From a bacterium (GTDB taxonomy: Bacteria; Actinomycetota; Thermoleophilia; Solirubrobacterales; Solirubrobacteraceae): DNA of 64,000 nucleotides. Below are positions 25,545 through 33,461 of the stretch, in pieces. The stretch's first letter is position 1, and each line of letters begins with the position of its first letter. The stretch spans positions 1 through 64,000 of the forward strand of contig JAJPKQ010000022.1 in assembly GCA_021323635.1 (NCBI GenBank), in the 5' to 3' direction. The notes below the pieces were generated by a model that saw only the letters and a list, made by a program, of their open reading frames with translations, ran no database searches and was not told the DNA's origin. The translations under genes and the position numbers were made by a program.

Positions 25545-26134
25545 TCCGCCGCGCGATCGATATCGTGGTCGCCCTGACCCTGCTGGTGCTCTCAAGCCCG
25601 CTGCTGGCCGCGGCGGCGATCGCGATCCGCCTGGAGAGCCGCGGCCCGGTGATCTATCGCCAGCGGCGCGTGGGGCGCGGCGGTCGCCCCTTCCAGCTGT
25701 TGAAGCTGCGCACGATGGTGGTCGGGGCCGAGCGCCTGGGGGCCGGCCTCAAGGTCGATGCGGGGGATCCGCGCATCACCCGCGTCGGCGCGATCCTGCG
25801 GCGCACCTCGCTTGATGAGCTGCCCAACCTCCTCAACGTTCTGCGTGGCGAGATGTCGATCATCGGCCCCCGCCCGACGATCCCGGAGCAGGTCGCCCGC
25901 TACAGCCCCCGCCAGCGCAGGCGCCTGGAGATCCGCCCTGGCATCACCGGCTGGGCGCAGGTCAACGGCCGCGCCTCCCTGCCCTGGGCGGAGCGGATCG
26001 AGCTTGACATCTACTACATCGAGCACCGCAGCCTGGCGCTCGACCTGAGGATCATCTGGCGCACGATCTTCCTCGTGCTCGGTGGCTCGGGCCTCTACAA
26101 GGGCAAGCGCGGCGGATGGGAGGGCAGCCTGTGA
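25541..26134 (+). CDS. Initiating undecaprenyl-phosphate sugar-phosphate transferase
   Basis: 197 residues. A short form of the bacterial sugar transferase family, with one N-terminal membrane helix (re-entrant in this family) and the catalytic motifs YRQRRVGRGGRPFQLLKLRTM, DELPNLLNVLRGEMSIIGPRP and RPGITGWAQVNGR. It moves a sugar 1-phosphate onto undecaprenyl phosphate, the committing step of the glycan. The ATG at 25541 overlaps the previous stop; the track ORF begins earlier without support. It lacks the N-terminal multi-helix domain of WbaP-type enzymes, so it is PglC-like in size. Confidence 0.93.
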   Translation: MIRRAIDIVVALTLLVLSSPLLAAAAIAIRLESRGPVIYRQRRVGRGGRPFQLLKLRTMVVGAERLGAGLKVDAGDPRITRVGAILRRTSLDELPNLLNVLRGEMSIIGPRPTIPEQVARYSPRQRRRLEIRPGITGWAQVNGRASLPWAERIELDIYYIEHRSLALDLRIIWRTIFLVLGGSGLYKGKRGGWEGSL

Positions 26135-27249
26135 GCGACCCGCGCGCCCGCCGCCCCCCGGCGGTGATACTGACGGGGGTCGGAAAGCGCTACGACATCG
26201 TCGCCTGCTTCGCGCAGCTGACGGAGACGATCGCGGCCGACCCCAACCCGCTCGCGCCGGCGCGCTATGCCGCCCACCGGCACTTCGCGCCGCCGCCGAT
26301 CTCAGACCCCGGCTACGTTCCCGTGCTGCAGGAGCTCTGCGCAGAGCATCAGGCGGGCGCGGTGCTGCCGCTGACCGACCTCGACATCGAGGTGCTCGCG
26401 ATCGCGCACGAGCGCGGTCAGCTGCCCGCGCTCGTGCCCTCCGCTGAGGTCGCGCGCGCGACCTTCGACAAGTACGAGGCGCACCTGCTGCTCGGCCGGC
26501 TGCAGCTGCCCTCCCCGCCGACGATGCTTCCCGGCGATGAGCTCGATCGCCTGCGCTATCCGGCGGTCGTCAAGCCGCGCCGCGGATCGGGGGCACGCTC
26601 GATCCACCTGGCCCGCAACTGCGAGGAGGCGCGCTTCTTCGTCGACTACCTCGAAGGGCGCGCCCACGGTCAGGAGCCGATCAGCACGCCCGCGGGCGTG
26701 CTGAACGCGGACGTGCGCGCGCCGGTGGGCGAGCCGGTGATGGTGCAGAGCGCGCTCTTCGGCGAAGAGCTCTCGATCGACTGCCTCGGCGACCAGGAGG
26801 GTCGCTGCATCAATGCGATCCCGCGCAAGATGCTCGAGTCCCGCGGCGGAGAGTCGATCAAGGGCACCGTGATCGCCGATCGCGAGCTGATCGAGCTGGG
26901 GGTGCGCGCGATGGAGGCGCTGCGCGTGCGCGGCCCAGCCACGATCCAGGTCTTTCGCGACCCCGAGCTCGGGCTTGCGATCACCGACTTCAACACGCGC
27001 TTCGGCGGGGCCTTTCCGGGCCCCGCATATGCGGCGCTGCCCGGGCGCAGCTATCCGGAGCTGATCGTGCGGATGGCCGCGGGCGAGCGCATAGCACCCC
27101 ACCCGGGGCGCTTCCGCGCGCCGCTGACCTTCAGCCGCTACTACTGGCAGCTCGAGCTCGACGAGCGGCTGCGCCCGACCGGCCGCGAGCTGGTGCCCGG
27201 GGGCCCGCCGTCTCCGCAGGCAAACGCTGCAAGAATGGATCGGCGATGA
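26131..27249 (+). CDS. ATP-grasp ligase (CarB/PylC-like)
   Basis: 372 residues from the GTG overlapping the previous stop. The N-terminal pre-ATP-grasp domain is AVILTGVGKRYDI; the ATP-grasp core carries YPAVVKPRRGSGARSI (phosphate loop), MVQSALFGEELSIDCL and the metal-binding TDFNTRFGGAFP. The family activates a carboxylate as acyl phosphate for amide formation. Located after the initiating transferase, it could attach an amino acid or other amine to a sugar or precursor of the polymer, but the substrate is unknown. Confidence 0.8.
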   Translation: MSDPRARRPPAVILTGVGKRYDIVACFAQLTETIAADPNPLAPARYAAHRHFAPPPISDPGYVPVLQELCAEHQAGAVLPLTDLDIEVLAIAHERGQLPALVPSAEVARATFDKYEAHLLLGRLQLPSPPTMLPGDELDRLRYPAVVKPRRGSGARSIHLARNCEEARFFVDYLEGRAHGQEPISTPAGVLNADVRAPVGEPVMVQSALFGEELSIDCLGDQEGRCINAIPRKMLESRGGESIKGTVIADRELIELGVRAMEALRVRGPATIQVFRDPELGLAITDFNTRFGGAFPGPAYAALPGRSYPELIVRMAAGERIAPHPGRFRAPLTFSRYYWQLELDERLRPTGRELVPGGPPSPQANAARMDRR

Positions 27250-28274
27250 GGATCTTCCCGCAGCGCAAGGGCGATCGAGGCGCCGGGGCCTCCGCCGAGC
27301 AGGCGGGCGCCCCCGCGCAGGCGCCCGCAAGGGCATGCCCGACCTGCAAGGCGCCGATGGCCGCAGACCAGGACTGGTGCGTGCAGTGCGGCACGAACCC
27401 CTCGCGAAGCATGCGCGTGCGCGCCTCCTGGTACTCCGCAGGGGCGCTCACAGGGCTGAGCGCACTGCTGGCAAGCGGCGCTGCAGCGGCGGGCGTGGCG
27501 GCGCTCACGCAGGGCTCCGCCAAGGAAGGGCCGCACAGCGAGCTTGCCCTCCAGCGCCCGACGAGCACGCCCGTCGCTCCGCCGCCGAGCACGCCCCCGG
27601 CCACCTCCAAGCCGGTCAACCCGGGCAAGCCCGAAACGCTCAAGCTGCCGCGTCGGGCGGGCACGGGGGTGCCGCTGACCAGCACCCAGACGAGCAGCGC
27701 TGAATCGAGCTCCCGCGCCGAAAGCGCCGCAAGCAGCCAGACGAGCACCACCACGAGCGAAGCGAGCGAAGCGAGCGGCTCGACCGGCGCGACTGCGGGC
27801 TCCGAAGCGATCGAACTGCAGGGCTCTGAGCTCTCCAACTACGACCCCCGCGGCAGCTACCCCGCAAGCGCCCTCAACAACCCCAGGAAGGCCTACGAAG
27901 AAGCCGAAAGCGTGCTCTGGCAGGTGACGGTCGAGCCGGGCGGCTCGCGCAAGGTCGGCGTCGGGCTGTTGGTTGACCTCAAGCAGGCGATCAGCATCGG
28001 TGCGGTGGAAGTGCGCACGCAGACGCCCGGCTTCGCGATCGAAGTGCTCGGGGCCACGCAGCCGCCGCTGCCGAGCAAGCGCACGAGCAATCGCTGGCTG
28101 AGGCTCGGCGGCACAAAGGCGATCAAGGCGACCGAGACCTTCCACATCCACCAGCAGCGGCAGCTTCGCTACCTGCTGCTGTGGGTCAAGAGCGTTCCCG
28201 CCGCGCTTGCCGGCAGCACAGCTGAGCCGGGGCATCTGAAGCTCGAAGAAGTGGCGGTCTTCCCGGCCGCCTGA
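27246..28274 (+). CDS. Zinc-ribbon membrane protein with discoidin-like external domain
   Basis: 342 residues. A cytoplasmic zinc ribbon (ACPTCKAP ... WCVQCGTN, about 30-52) is followed by a transmembrane helix at about 61-84, a Ser/Thr/Pro-rich spacer, and a C-terminal beta domain (about 185-342) that resembles the discoidin-like domain at the end of actinobacterial MviN-type proteins (YDPRGSYPASALNN ... VGVGLLVDLKQA). Such domains often bind carbohydrate. Glu codons are 15 GAA to 5 GAG outside. Its ATG overlaps the ATP-grasp stop, so it closes the operon. Confidence 0.75.
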   Translation: MRIFPQRKGDRGAGASAEQAGAPAQAPARACPTCKAPMAADQDWCVQCGTNPSRSMRVRASWYSAGALTGLSALLASGAAAAGVAALTQGSAKEGPHSELALQRPTSTPVAPPPSTPPATSKPVNPGKPETLKLPRRAGTGVPLTSTQTSSAESSSRAESAASSQTSTTTSEASEASGSTGATAGSEAIELQGSELSNYDPRGSYPASALNNPRKAYEEAESVLWQVTVEPGGSRKVGVGLLVDLKQAISIGAVEVRTQTPGFAIEVLGATQPPLPSKRTSNRWLRLGGTKAIKATETFHIHQQRQLRYLLLWVKSVPAALAGSTAEPGHLKLEEVAVFPAA

Positions 28275-28278
28275 ACGC

Positions 28279-29184
28279 TCAGGCGCCGAGCGAGCGGTCG
28301 GCGCGCGGGCGCTCGCTGCTGCGGGGGGCTCGCCAGATCTCATCCAAGAAGGCGGAGATCTCCTCGCTCAGGCGCTCCGGTCGCAGTCGCAGCTCGAGCA
28401 CCGAGGAGGCCTCGATCAGCCGCCCGTTGGGCATCTCGGAGGCAAGCATGCCGGCATCGGAGAAGGCGTGAATCGGGTCGCGGCGGTGGCCCAAGATCAG
28501 CGCGGGCGTCTCAAGCCGGCGGCGCACATCGCGATCGGGGCCGAGGCGGCCGTAGAAGAGGCCCTGCAGAACCGCCGCCGCGCAGGCGGGGTCCTCGGGG
28601 ATCGAGTCCAGCAGCAGATTGCCGTAGTGGGGCAGCAGCCGGCGCGGCAGCAGCCGGCGCGCGCGCGCGAGCGCGCTCACCGCAGGCGCCGCAAAGCGGT
28701 AGGCGACGACCAGCGGGGTGAAGGCGATCGCCGCGCCAAGCAGGGCGTTCTCGAGCACGGGCATCTCGATCACCAGACCGCGTATGCGCTCGGGGGAGCG
28801 GTAGGCGAGCTCGAGCGCGGCGTTTGCGCCCATCGAGGTGCCCATGATCGCCGCCTCGGGGATCTCGAGATGGTCGAGCAGCGCCTCCAGCTGACGGCTG
28901 CAGGAGCCGATCGTGCATAGGGAGAGGTCGCGCGCGCGACTGGAGTCGCCGTGGCCGAGGAAGTCGATCGTGATCACGCGGTTGCCGTGCGCAGCGAGGT
29001 ATTCGGCAAGCGGCCAGTCCATCTTCTGGGAGAGCAGAACGCCGTGGGCCATCACCAGCGGACGCGCCAGCGCCGGCGAGCTGGCCGCGGTACGCCCGCG
29101 CTTTCCCGACGGCGTCAGCGCTGCGGGGCCGCCTCCGAAGTCGCGGTAGGCGATCTCCCATCCGTGGTACTCGAAGGCTCCCAT
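28279..29184 (-). CDS. Alpha/beta hydrolase
   Basis: 301 residues. The oxyanion-hole region is VMAHGVLLSQ, the nucleophile elbow GTSMGANA (Ser at about 117), the acid probably in the LGHRRDPIH segment; a catalytic His near the C-terminus is less clear, because the usual position reads near ASSVLELRL. The substrate cannot be predicted. It converges on the glycan operon with only 4 nt between stops and is divergent from the SDR gene. Missing or displaced His should be kept in mind when calling it active. Confidence 0.78.
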   Translation of the reverse strand: MGAFEYHGWEIAYRDFGGGPAALTPSGKRGRTAASSPALARPLVMAHGVLLSQKMDWPLAEYLAAHGNRVITIDFLGHGDSSRARDLSLCTIGSCSRQLEALLDHLEIPEAAIMGTSMGANAALELAYRSPERIRGLVIEMPVLENALLGAAIAFTPLVVAYRFAAPAVSALARARRLLPRRLLPHYGNLLLDSIPEDPACAAAVLQGLFYGRLGPDRDVRRRLETPALILGHRRDPIHAFSDAGMLASEMPNGRLIEASSVLELRLRPERLSEEISAFLDEIWRAPRSSERPRADRSLGA

Positions 29185-29271
29185 CGCGCCCTGATGCTAG
29201 CGGCGGCGCCGGAGCGCAGCGCGCAGCCGAACACGCTAGCGTTCAGGAATCGACGACCGGAAGGAGCATTG

Positions 29272-30171
29272 ATGGCAAAGCATCCACGCAACCTGGCGGG
29301 CAAGGTGATCGCGATCTCAGGCGGCGCACGCGGCATCGGGCGCGAGACCGCGGCAGCCTGCGTCCAGGCGGGCATGAAGGTTGCCATCGGCGACGTCGAC
29401 CCGCAGGCCGCTGAGCGCACCGCGCAGGAACTGGGCGGCGGTACGCTCGCGCTCGAGCTGGACGTCACCAAGCCCGCCTCCTTCCGCGCCTTCCTCGACA
29501 GCGTCGACGAGCGCCTGGGGTCGCTCTACGCGCTGGTCAACAACGCCGGGATCATGCCGCTCGGGCCGTTTCTGGACGAGGATGAGGCGACCGCCAGGAG
29601 GATCCTCGACATCAACGTCCACGGGGTCATCAACGGCATGAAGGCGGCGCTGCCGGGGATGATCGCGCGCCGCTCCGGGCACATCGTCAACGTCGCCTCC
29701 CAGGCGGGCAAGTACGGGCTGCCGGGCGGCGCCACCTACTGCGCGAGCAAGGCAGCGGTGATCAACCTGAGTCGTGCTGTGCGCAAGGAAGTGCGCGGCC
29801 AGGGCATCGAGCTGACCGTGATCAGCCCGGTTGCGGTCAACACCGAGCTCGGCCTCGGCCTCTCCGAACCGCGCCAGCGCCAGTTCCGCAAGATCGAGCC
29901 GCGGCAGGTCGCCGAGGCGATCGTCCAGGCGCTGCGCGAGCCGACCTTCGATGTGCACGTGCCAAAGGCGCTCAAGGTGAGCGAGCGCCTCAATAGCCTG
30001 CTGCCGATCGAAGCCCAGGACGTCTTTGCACGCCTGACCAAGGCAGACGCGGTGCTCTCCCAGATCGACCGCGGGGCGCGCGCCGAGTACGAGCTGCGTG
30101 CCGCCCGCTCAGAGCCGGGGCTGGAGGCGCCGCCCGCTCAGCCGCGCATCAGCGAGCGCACCGGCTCTTAG
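29272..30171 (+). CDS. Short-chain dehydrogenase/reductase
   Basis: 299 residues from the ATG preceded by AAGGAG. Classical SDR motifs are all present: cofactor loop SGGARGIG, NNAG (VNNAGIMPLG), catalytic Ser in VNVASQAG and YCASK. Asp in GDVDPQA after the second strand favours NAD(H) over NADP(H). The substrate is not evident. The C-terminal extension of about 50 residues is typical of the larger SDRs that act on lipids or xenobiotics. The track ORF starts 321 nt earlier, inside the hydrolase gene, and is not supported there. Confidence 0.92.
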   Translation: MAKHPRNLAGKVIAISGGARGIGRETAAACVQAGMKVAIGDVDPQAAERTAQELGGGTLALELDVTKPASFRAFLDSVDERLGSLYALVNNAGIMPLGPFLDEDEATARRILDINVHGVINGMKAALPGMIARRSGHIVNVASQAGKYGLPGGATYCASKAAVINLSRAVRKEVRGQGIELTVISPVAVNTELGLGLSEPRQRQFRKIEPRQVAEAIVQALREPTFDVHVPKALKVSERLNSLLPIEAQDVFARLTKADAVLSQIDRGARAEYELRAARSEPGLEAPPAQPRISERTGS

Positions 30172-30812
30172 CGCCGCGGCGGCGCAAGCTGAGCTGCCGC
30201 GGCGCTTCTGCCGGTCAGGTAGAGGACGGTCGCATAGCAGCCGACCGCGCCCAGCGCCAACAGCGCCATGATCAGCGAGTTGACGTTGTGGCCGTAGTCG
30301 AGGAAGCTCGCGCCGTTGAAGCCCGCGGCGACCACAAGCAGGGCGGCAAGAGCCGACCAGGCGACCGTGGCGCGCTGCCCGCTGCGCGCGCAGACGGCCA
30401 CCACGTGCAGCGAGAAGAGCCCGATCAGCAGCCCGAGCAGCACGTGCGCGACAAGCGCGCCGGCGCCGTGGCCGATCGCCCAGCCGACGCTTTCGATCGA
30501 CCCGCCGACGTAGTCGGAGGCCCGCGCCCCGGGGTGATGCGCGGGGATCGTGACGAAGAGGTTGACCACCATCCCGAGCGCCGCCTGCAGCAGCAGCAGC
30601 AGCGCCGCGGCAAGCGCAGAGGCCTGCAACCTTCTGTCGTGGCGGGTGGGCGAGGCGTCCACGAGAGCGAATTCATACAGCCACGGCGAGTGCCGCGCCC
30701 AGATGAGCTCGCCGCGCGGCCAGATGGACGAGGCGCCGTGAGTCGCAGACCGCCGCCGAGCGCAAGAGCAGCTCAATGGCAAAGCACCCTGCAAGGGCGA
30801 CGTGGGAGGCAA
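30168..30812 (-). CDS. Four-helix membrane protein, family not recognised
   Basis: Up to 214 residues; the part from about residue 50 has four clear hydrophobic helices (LQASALAAALLLLLQAALGMVV, GAGALVAHVLLGLLIGLFSL, VAWSALAALLVVAAGF, SLIMALLALGAVGCYATVLY). The start is uncertain: coding bias begins near the IWPRGELIWARHSPW segment, the residues before it look non-coding, and a GTG at 30662 would give a shorter protein. It overlaps the SDR stop by 4 nt, convergent. Function unknown; four-helix layout with His residues could mean a small redox-linked membrane protein, but nothing is conserved enough to say. Confidence 0.6.
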   Translation of the reverse strand: MPPTSPLQGALPLSCSCARRRSATHGASSIWPRGELIWARHSPWLYEFALVDASPTRHDRRLQASALAAALLLLLQAALGMVVNLFVTIPAHHPGARASDYVGGSIESVGWAIGHGAGALVAHVLLGLLIGLFSLHVVAVCARSGQRATVAWSALAALLVVAAGFNGASFLDYGHNVNSLIMALLALGAVGCYATVLYLTGRSAAAAQLAPPRR

Positions 30813-31450
30813 TGGCGCCGTCCGTGAAAGCGCTTGGGGATCGGTGGTGGCATCGGCGGCGGGGGCGCCTCGTGGCTCGTGTCCGAAGCGGGATTCAAGT
30901 CGGCCGCGCTGCTCGTGGTCGCCAGCGCTGGCGGTAGCTCGAGCTATGTCGCGCAGGGCACGCTCGCCATAGCTGCGACAACCAAGGGCGCACGCGTGAC
31001 CATCGAATCCGAAAGCGCCACATCGATAGCTTCGACGACCTCATCCCCAACCACGACCGCGAGCTCATCGACCATCACCTCCAGCTCCCCCACCGCCGCC
31101 ATGTCGACCTCCGCCACCACTTCGACCGCCGTCTCAGCCTTCACCACGACGGGGTCATCGAGCGTGCTGTCCACCGCATCCCCTGGATCGCTCGGATCAG
31201 CCACACGGACGGCCGTGGGCGACCTGTGCGAGTCCCGCAGCCGCTGGCGAGAGGGCCGTCTTCTCCCGCGCCTTGTTGCGAGCGTCAGTCGTGGGGCCGC
31301 GGCGAGGGTCGCGGTCGTGTCCGCTTGGCGGGGCGCAGCTCCCGCCGGCATGCGCTTGGGGCATGGCGCCACAGCGTGCTTGTGAGCGCCGGTGACGACG
31401 CCGCTCGCCGTCGGCGCCGCACTCCTTGCGCCTCACGATCCCGCGCCGAG
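30813..31450. other. Region without a confident gene
   Basis: About 640 bases. Between roughly 30940 and 31230 the middle codon position is AT-rich while the other two are GC-rich, a coding-like period shared by two codon-aligned frames on opposite strands. The plus frame has no start codon, is His-rich, and begins after a stop near 30930. The minus frame has a start and is listed separately. The plus-strand 183-residue ORF (Ser/Thr-rich) is a third frame and looks like a shadow. No promoter, tRNA or repeat is evident. Confidence 0.4.
30944..31204 (-). CDS. Possible small acidic Val/Glu-rich protein (weak)
   Basis: From a GTG at 31204, 86 residues, mostly Val, Ala, Glu and Asp in an amphipathic pattern (VEVVAEVDMAAVGELEVMVDEL). 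First codon positions are overwhelmingly G and third positions G/C, as expected for true coding in this genome, which makes this strand the better of the two aligned frames. The ORF is open to 31372, but the extra N-terminus is Arg-rich and not gene-like. It may equally be a decaying fragment. No family recognised. Confidence 0.25.
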   Translation of the reverse strand: MADPSDPGDAVDSTLDDPVVVKAETAVEVVAEVDMAAVGELEVMVDELAVVVGDEVVEAIDVALSDSMVTRAPLVVAAMASVPCAT

Positions 31451-32338
31451 TCAGCGCCCGCGCCGGTCAGAGAGCCACTCGGCGATCCGCGCGCCGATCT
31501 CCTCGCCGCGGTCCTCCTGCAGGAAGTGCCCGGCGCCTGCGATCGGCAGTGGCGGCTCCAGGCCGAGCGCCTGCGCGAACGCCGCGCCGGTCCTCGCCGG
31601 CAGCACCGGGTCCGCGTCGGCCCAGAGCATCAGCTTCGGGCGGGAGTCCACGCGCAGCGCATCGAGCACAGCCCGCCCCGCAGCTGCGCCTGGCGCATCC
31701 TCGCTGAGGGGGATGAGCAGCGGCAGGGCGCGCGCGCCGGCCTTCGCGGCGGGGCTGGGAAAGGGCGCCTCGTAGGCGGCGACCACCTCGGCCGGCGGCT
31801 CGCTTGCGCAGCCGCGCGCGACCAGCAGCCCGATCGGCAGGTCCTCGGTGCGCGCGACGAAGTCGCGAAAGGCAAGCCACGCCTCTGACATCCGCTGGCG
31901 GCCGGTGAAGAGGCCGGTGTCCATGATCACGATGCGCGCGAAGCGCTCGGCGTGCTCGACGGCGACGCGCAACCCGATCGGACCGCCCCAGTCGTGGACG
32001 ACGATCGTCGCGCCCTGCAACTCCAGCGCCTCGACAAGCGCGCCGAGGCTCGCGCAGAGGCGATCGTAGGTGTAGAAGGAGATGTCGGTGGGCTTGTCGG
32101 AGCCGCCGAAGCCGATCAGGTCCGGCGCGATGCAGCGGTATCCGGCCGCCCGCAGGGGAGGGATCACCTTGCGCCAGAGGTAGGACCAGGTCGGCTCCCC
32201 GTGCACGAGCAGCACCGGCTCCCCGTCGCCCTCATCGACGAAGAGCTGGCGCAGGCCGCCGATCTCGAGGCTGCGCCTCGTGAGGTCGTAGCCGGGCAGC
32301 CCTTCCAGGCGCTCGGGGTCGACGCGCACGAGCTCCAT
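31451..32338 (-). CDS. Haloalkane dehalogenase-like alpha/beta hydrolase
   Basis: 295 residues. HGEPTWSYLWRKV contains the halide-stabilising Trp next to the oxyanion region, the nucleophile elbow is VHDWGGPIG with Asp instead of Ser, the acid lies near LMLWADADPV, and the His is in GAGHFLQED. This Asp-His-Asp set with two Trp residues (HGEPTW, HDWGG) is the haloalkane dehalogenase pattern of the DhlA-like group. True substrate unknown; related enzymes hydrolyse chlorinated or brominated alkanes in the cytoplasm. It lies 31 nt downstream of the WYL regulator on the same strand, so the two are probably co-transcribed. Confidence 0.88.
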   Translation of the reverse strand: MELVRVDPERLEGLPGYDLTRRSLEIGGLRQLFVDEGDGEPVLLVHGEPTWSYLWRKVIPPLRAAGYRCIAPDLIGFGGSDKPTDISFYTYDRLCASLGALVEALELQGATIVVHDWGGPIGLRVAVEHAERFARIVIMDTGLFTGRQRMSEAWLAFRDFVARTEDLPIGLLVARGCASEPPAEVVAAYEAPFPSPAAKAGARALPLLIPLSEDAPGAAAGRAVLDALRVDSRPKLMLWADADPVLPARTGAAFAQALGLEPPLPIAGAGHFLQEDRGEEIGARIAEWLSDRRGR

Positions 32339-32369
32339 GCGCGGAGGCTATCAGGGCGCCCGCCGCATC

Positions 32370-33365
32370 TCAGGGGCGCCTCCTGGCGGTGCCGGTCGGC
32401 GCAGGGGTCGGCCTCGTGGCGCGCTGCAGCCGGGCGCCGAGCACGCGCAGATGCTCGATCAGCTCCGGGGGCTCATGGGCTTCAAAGGGGATGCCGAGCA
32501 TCAGCAGGCGCAGCGCAAGCCAGCGGATGTCATCATCGACGATGCGCAGCCGGCAGCGCGTCTCGTCGATCTCCTCGAGCGTCGCGGCAGAGGCACCCCA
32601 GAGCCGTCCCTTGATCTCCGCCGCTGGCGCGTGCAGAGTCAGTACCGCAGCGAGGCGAGCCTGCATACCGGCCAGCGAGCGCGCCACGAACGTCGCGGCG
32701 TCGCTTGCGGGCAGCGCGCGGCGCTCGAAGCGCGCTCCTGCGGGCTTCGGGCTCGTGGCGCGATCGACCCTGAAGGTCCGCCAGTCACCGCGCGCGAGGT
32801 CCCAAGCGACCAGGTACCAGCGGCGCCCGTGGTTGACGAGCGCGTGCGGCTCGACGTCGCGCGTGCTCTGCGCGCCGTCGCGGCGGATGTAGTCAAAGCG
32901 CAGGCGCTCGCGATCGCGACATGCGGCGGCGATCTGTACGAGGTCGCGCGGCTGGACGTCAGCGCCCCCGACCGGCAGGGTCGAGATCGCGCGGTCGAGC
33001 GCGCTCACGCGTCGGCGCAGGTGTGACGGCAGAACCTGCTCGAGCTTGACGAGCGCGCGCACCGCGGTCTCCTCGATGCCCGCCAGCGCGCTGCCGGCGG
33101 CGATCCGCAGCCCGAGCGCGATCGCGGTCGCCTCCTCGTCGTCGAGCAGCAGCGGCGGCAGCGCGCTGCCGGCGCGCAGGCGGTAGCCGCCGGCGATGCC
33201 GGCGTCGGAGCGCACCGGGTAGCCGAGGCCGCGCAGACGCTCGATGTCGCGCCGCAGCGTTCGCCTGGATACGCCGAGGCGACGCGCGAGCTCCTCGCCG
33301 CGCCACTCACGACGTCCCTGCAGGAGCGAGAGCAGCTCGAGCAGCCTGCCTGCGACCTCACTCAC
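32370..33365 (-). CDS. HTH/WYL-domain transcriptional regulator (YafY type)
   Basis: 331 residues. An N-terminal winged HTH (about 8-60, EELARRLGVSRRTLRRDIERLRGLGYPV) precedes the WYL domain (about 140-210) with LVNHGRRWYLVAWDLARGDWRTFRVDR, and a C-terminal WCX region. WYL proteins bind nucleic-acid or nucleotide ligands and commonly regulate a divergent neighbour. Here the divergent neighbour is the VOC-domain gene, 96 bases away, the likely target, and the haloalkane dehalogenase follows on the same strand. Confidence 0.9.
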   Translation of the reverse strand: MSEVAGRLLELLSLLQGRREWRGEELARRLGVSRRTLRRDIERLRGLGYPVRSDAGIAGGYRLRAGSALPPLLLDDEEATAIALGLRIAAGSALAGIEETAVRALVKLEQVLPSHLRRRVSALDRAISTLPVGGADVQPRDLVQIAAACRDRERLRFDYIRRDGAQSTRDVEPHALVNHGRRWYLVAWDLARGDWRTFRVDRATSPKPAGARFERRALPASDAATFVARSLAGMQARLAAVLTLHAPAAEIKGRLWGASAATLEEIDETRCRLRIVDDDIRWLALRLLMLGIPFEAHEPPELIEHLRVLGARLQRATRPTPAPTGTARRRP

Positions 33366-33461
33366 CGGAGCTCCATGATCTGAGCATTGCGGCCAGATAT
33401 TGACCTAATTGCTCCTTAGCCTGCTGCGCGACGAAGTCAACGATGAGCGAAAGGAGCAGCA

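Noticed and set aside
30834-31385. 183-residue Ser/Thr-rich plus-strand ORF
   Set aside because: Frame does not carry the GC3 bias; the coding-like period belongs to the other frames.
33382-33414. GAGCA-N23-TGCTC inverted repeat between the WYL regulator and the VOC gene
   Set aside because: Only 5-bp arms; plausible as an operator but too weak to list as a site.
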